Assembly (NCBI GenBank): GCA_947623595.1 | Contig: CANQHC010000020.1 | Coordinates: 1 to 39,208 of the forward strand | DNA length: 39,208 nt | Direction of reading: 5' to 3' | From: an uncultured Clostridia bacterium | GTDB taxonomy: Bacteria; Bacillota; Clostridia; TANB77; CAG-508 | Shown here: positions 38,260 through 39,208 of the stretch, piece after piece | How positions within the stretch are numbered: the first letter of the stretch is position 1 | Layout of the letters: every line of letters starts with the position of its first letter | Notes under the pieces: model-generated | What the model was told of the DNA's origin: nothing | The model's database searches: none | Seen by the model: only the letters and a program-made list of their open reading frames with translations | Translations under genes and position numbers: made by a program

Positions 38260-38961
38260 ATGTTAAGTAGTAAATATGGAAAAGTCTTAACAGTTATTTT
38301 AATAATTGCTATACTTGCTATTGTAGGATTACTAATTTTCCTTGGAATTGACTGGTATAGAGCCTATGTAACTGGTGCAGATGCTAGTGAGATGGTAGAG
38401 GAAATTAATAACTATTTAGTTGATGTTGGAAATAGTAATCAACAAAATAATACTCAAAATTACATAGAGCAACCCAATATTGATATTAATACAAATATAG
38501 TAAATGAACCATCAAATAAACCTTCTGGAAATAGTAGCGGAAGTAGTAAGAAAACTCTTAAATATAAAGGATTTAATGTAGTTGGAAAAATAGAAATTCC
38601 AACAACTAAAATAGAGTTACCTATATTAGAAAAAGTAACTACAAAATCAATAGAAGCTTCTGTTGGAGTACTTTATGGTCCAGGAGTAAATAAAGTAGGA
38701 AATACGGTTTTAGTAGGTCATAACTATAGAAATGGAACCTTCTTTTCAAATAATAGTAAATTAGCAATAGGTGATAAAATCTATATAACAGATATAGAAA
38801 CAGGTACTAGAAGAACATATATTATTTATAGAAAATATAATGCAGATGCTAATGAATTTGATTATGCAGTAAGAGATACAAAAGGAAAGAGAGAAATATC
38901 TCTATCTACATGTACTACAGATTCAAGATATAGATTAGTTATATGGGCAAAAGAAGAATAA
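38260..38961 (+). CDS. Sortase family transpeptidase
   Basis: Membrane-anchored cysteine transpeptidase attaching surface proteins to peptidoglycan or to each other. The 233 residues have an N-terminal signal-anchor (VLTVILIIAILAIVGLLIFL), an Asn/Ser/Pro-rich linker (about 60-105) and the sortase barrel. Catalytic histidine is in VGHNYRNGTFF, the cysteine in ISLSTCTTDS and the arginine in YRLVIWAKEE. AGGAGG precedes the ATG at 38260. The class (B, D or E-like) is not certain. No LPXTG substrate gene is adjacent. Confidence 0.93.
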   Translation: MLSSKYGKVLTVILIIAILAIVGLLIFLGIDWYRAYVTGADASEMVEEINNYLVDVGNSNQQNNTQNYIEQPNIDINTNIVNEPSNKPSGNSSGSSKKTLKYKGFNVVGKIEIPTTKIELPILEKVTTKSIEASVGVLYGPGVNKVGNTVLVGHNYRNGTFFSNNSKLAIGDKIYITDIETGTRRTYIIYRKYNADANEFDYAVRDTKGKREISLSTCTTDSRYRLVIWAKEE

Positions 38962-38992
38962 TATAAAATAAAAAGAAATATATACTGAGTAT

Positions 38993-39011
38993 GCGGAGCG
39001 AGAAGCTCCGC
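38993..39011. repeat. GC-rich hairpin after the sortase gene
   Basis: GCGGAGC (38993-38999) / GCTCCGC (39005-39011), loop GAGAA, with no T run. It stands out in an AT-rich gap and overlaps an ATG-CGG mini-frame of seven codons (38991-39014). Confidence 0.6.
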
Positions 39012-39081
39012 TAAAATTAATAATATGCAAATTATTGCTGATATATAAAATAAGAAATTAGCATAAAAAATCATTTTAGTG

Positions 39082-39111
39082 TTGACAAACCGATACACTT
39101 TGTTGTAAAAT
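39082..39111 (+). promoter_or_regulatory. Promoter of tRNA-His
   Basis: TTGACA (39082-39087), 18 bases, TAAAAT (39106-39111) with an upstream TG-like extension; 25 bases before the tRNA. Confidence 0.7.
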
Positions 39112-39135
39112 TATAAGTGCGTTCAGCTAGAAGAT

Positions 39136-39208
39136 GGTGGATGTAGCGTAGTTGGTTAACGCGCCAGTTTGTGGCACTGGAGACCGTGGGTTCGAGTCCC
39201 ATCTTCCA
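39136..39208 (+). tRNA. tRNA-His (GTG), cut by the right edge
   Basis: Encodes the extra 5' G (39136), D arm GCGTAGTTGGTTAACGC, anticodon arm CCAGT-TTGTGGC-ACTGG with anticodon GTG and T arm GTGGG-TTCGAGT-CCCAT. The 3' acceptor strand is visible up to base 71; the last pair, discriminator and CCA lie beyond the window. The acceptor stem appears to contain one T-T mismatch (position 6 with 67). Confidence 0.92.

Overview
The window reads as chromosomal DNA of an AT-rich, low-GC, Gram-positive, endospore-forming anaerobe, most likely an uncultured gut-type member of the Clostridia. The basis is Clostridia-like housekeeping proteins, strong GGAGG-type ribosome binding sites, TTGACA/TATAAT promoters, a SpoIIID regulator beside the sporulation membrane protein YlbJ, rubrerythrin, FeoAB, a sortase and a CIRCE-controlled groESL operon. 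I cannot assign genus or species from sequence alone.

Layout. 1-1990: end of a possible integrated element, with the 3' part of an unknown gene at the left edge, paired GTGACG repeats, and a tyrosine integrase with its own promoter and terminator. 2005-4747: capA and rimO. 4815-8685: rubrerythrin, an orphan gene (5611) and the feoAB iron(II) operon. 8813-13845: dut, a CarD-family gene, dnaG-rpoD and an unknown gene. 13989-17872: tRNA-Met, a gene remnant and a large ABC transporter fusion. 18-20 kb: a small unknown gene, ylbJ and spoIIID. 20150-24909: mfd, an rRNA methyltransferase and an orphan gene. 25-30 kb: asnS, a pilin-like protein, aspS-mnmA and a small gene. 30.3-34.3 kb: pyrG with an attenuator-like leader, then groES-groEL behind a CIRCE variant. 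34.3-38.96 kb: a tiny transcription unit, mtaB, alaS, a HIT protein and a sortase. 39.1 kb: tRNA-His running off the right edge.

The main discovery candidate concerns the codon CGG. Two conserved genes, feoB and mtaB, are each interrupted by two frameshifts. All four shifts fall at an in-frame CGG, and all four are repaired by skipping the C and reading the next three bases as glycine (CGG-A or CGG-T becomes GGA or GGT). With that rule both proteins become full length and family-typical, with no other lesion. By eye, no in-frame CGG is used as a sense codon in any of the ordinary AT-rich genes. The other in-frame CGGs lie in spoIIID (two, at arginines conserved in the family), the orphan gene at 5611 (one) and a tiny ORF at 34384 (one). 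This suggests that CGG is poorly decoded or unassigned in this lineage and acts as a +1 frameshift codon. A speculative extension is that genes needing CGG as arginine, such as spoIIID, are controlled by that decoding. Sequencing or assembly error and ordinary pseudogenes remain the alternatives.

Functionally the rest is mostly housekeeping: replication and transcription (dnaG, rpoD, mfd, CarD, dut), translation (asnS, aspS, alaS, mnmA, mtaB, rimO, two tRNAs), protein folding (groESL), CTP synthesis (pyrG), iron and peroxide handling (feoAB, rubrerythrin), and surface or sporulation functions (sortase, pilin-like protein, CapA, YlbJ, SpoIIID).
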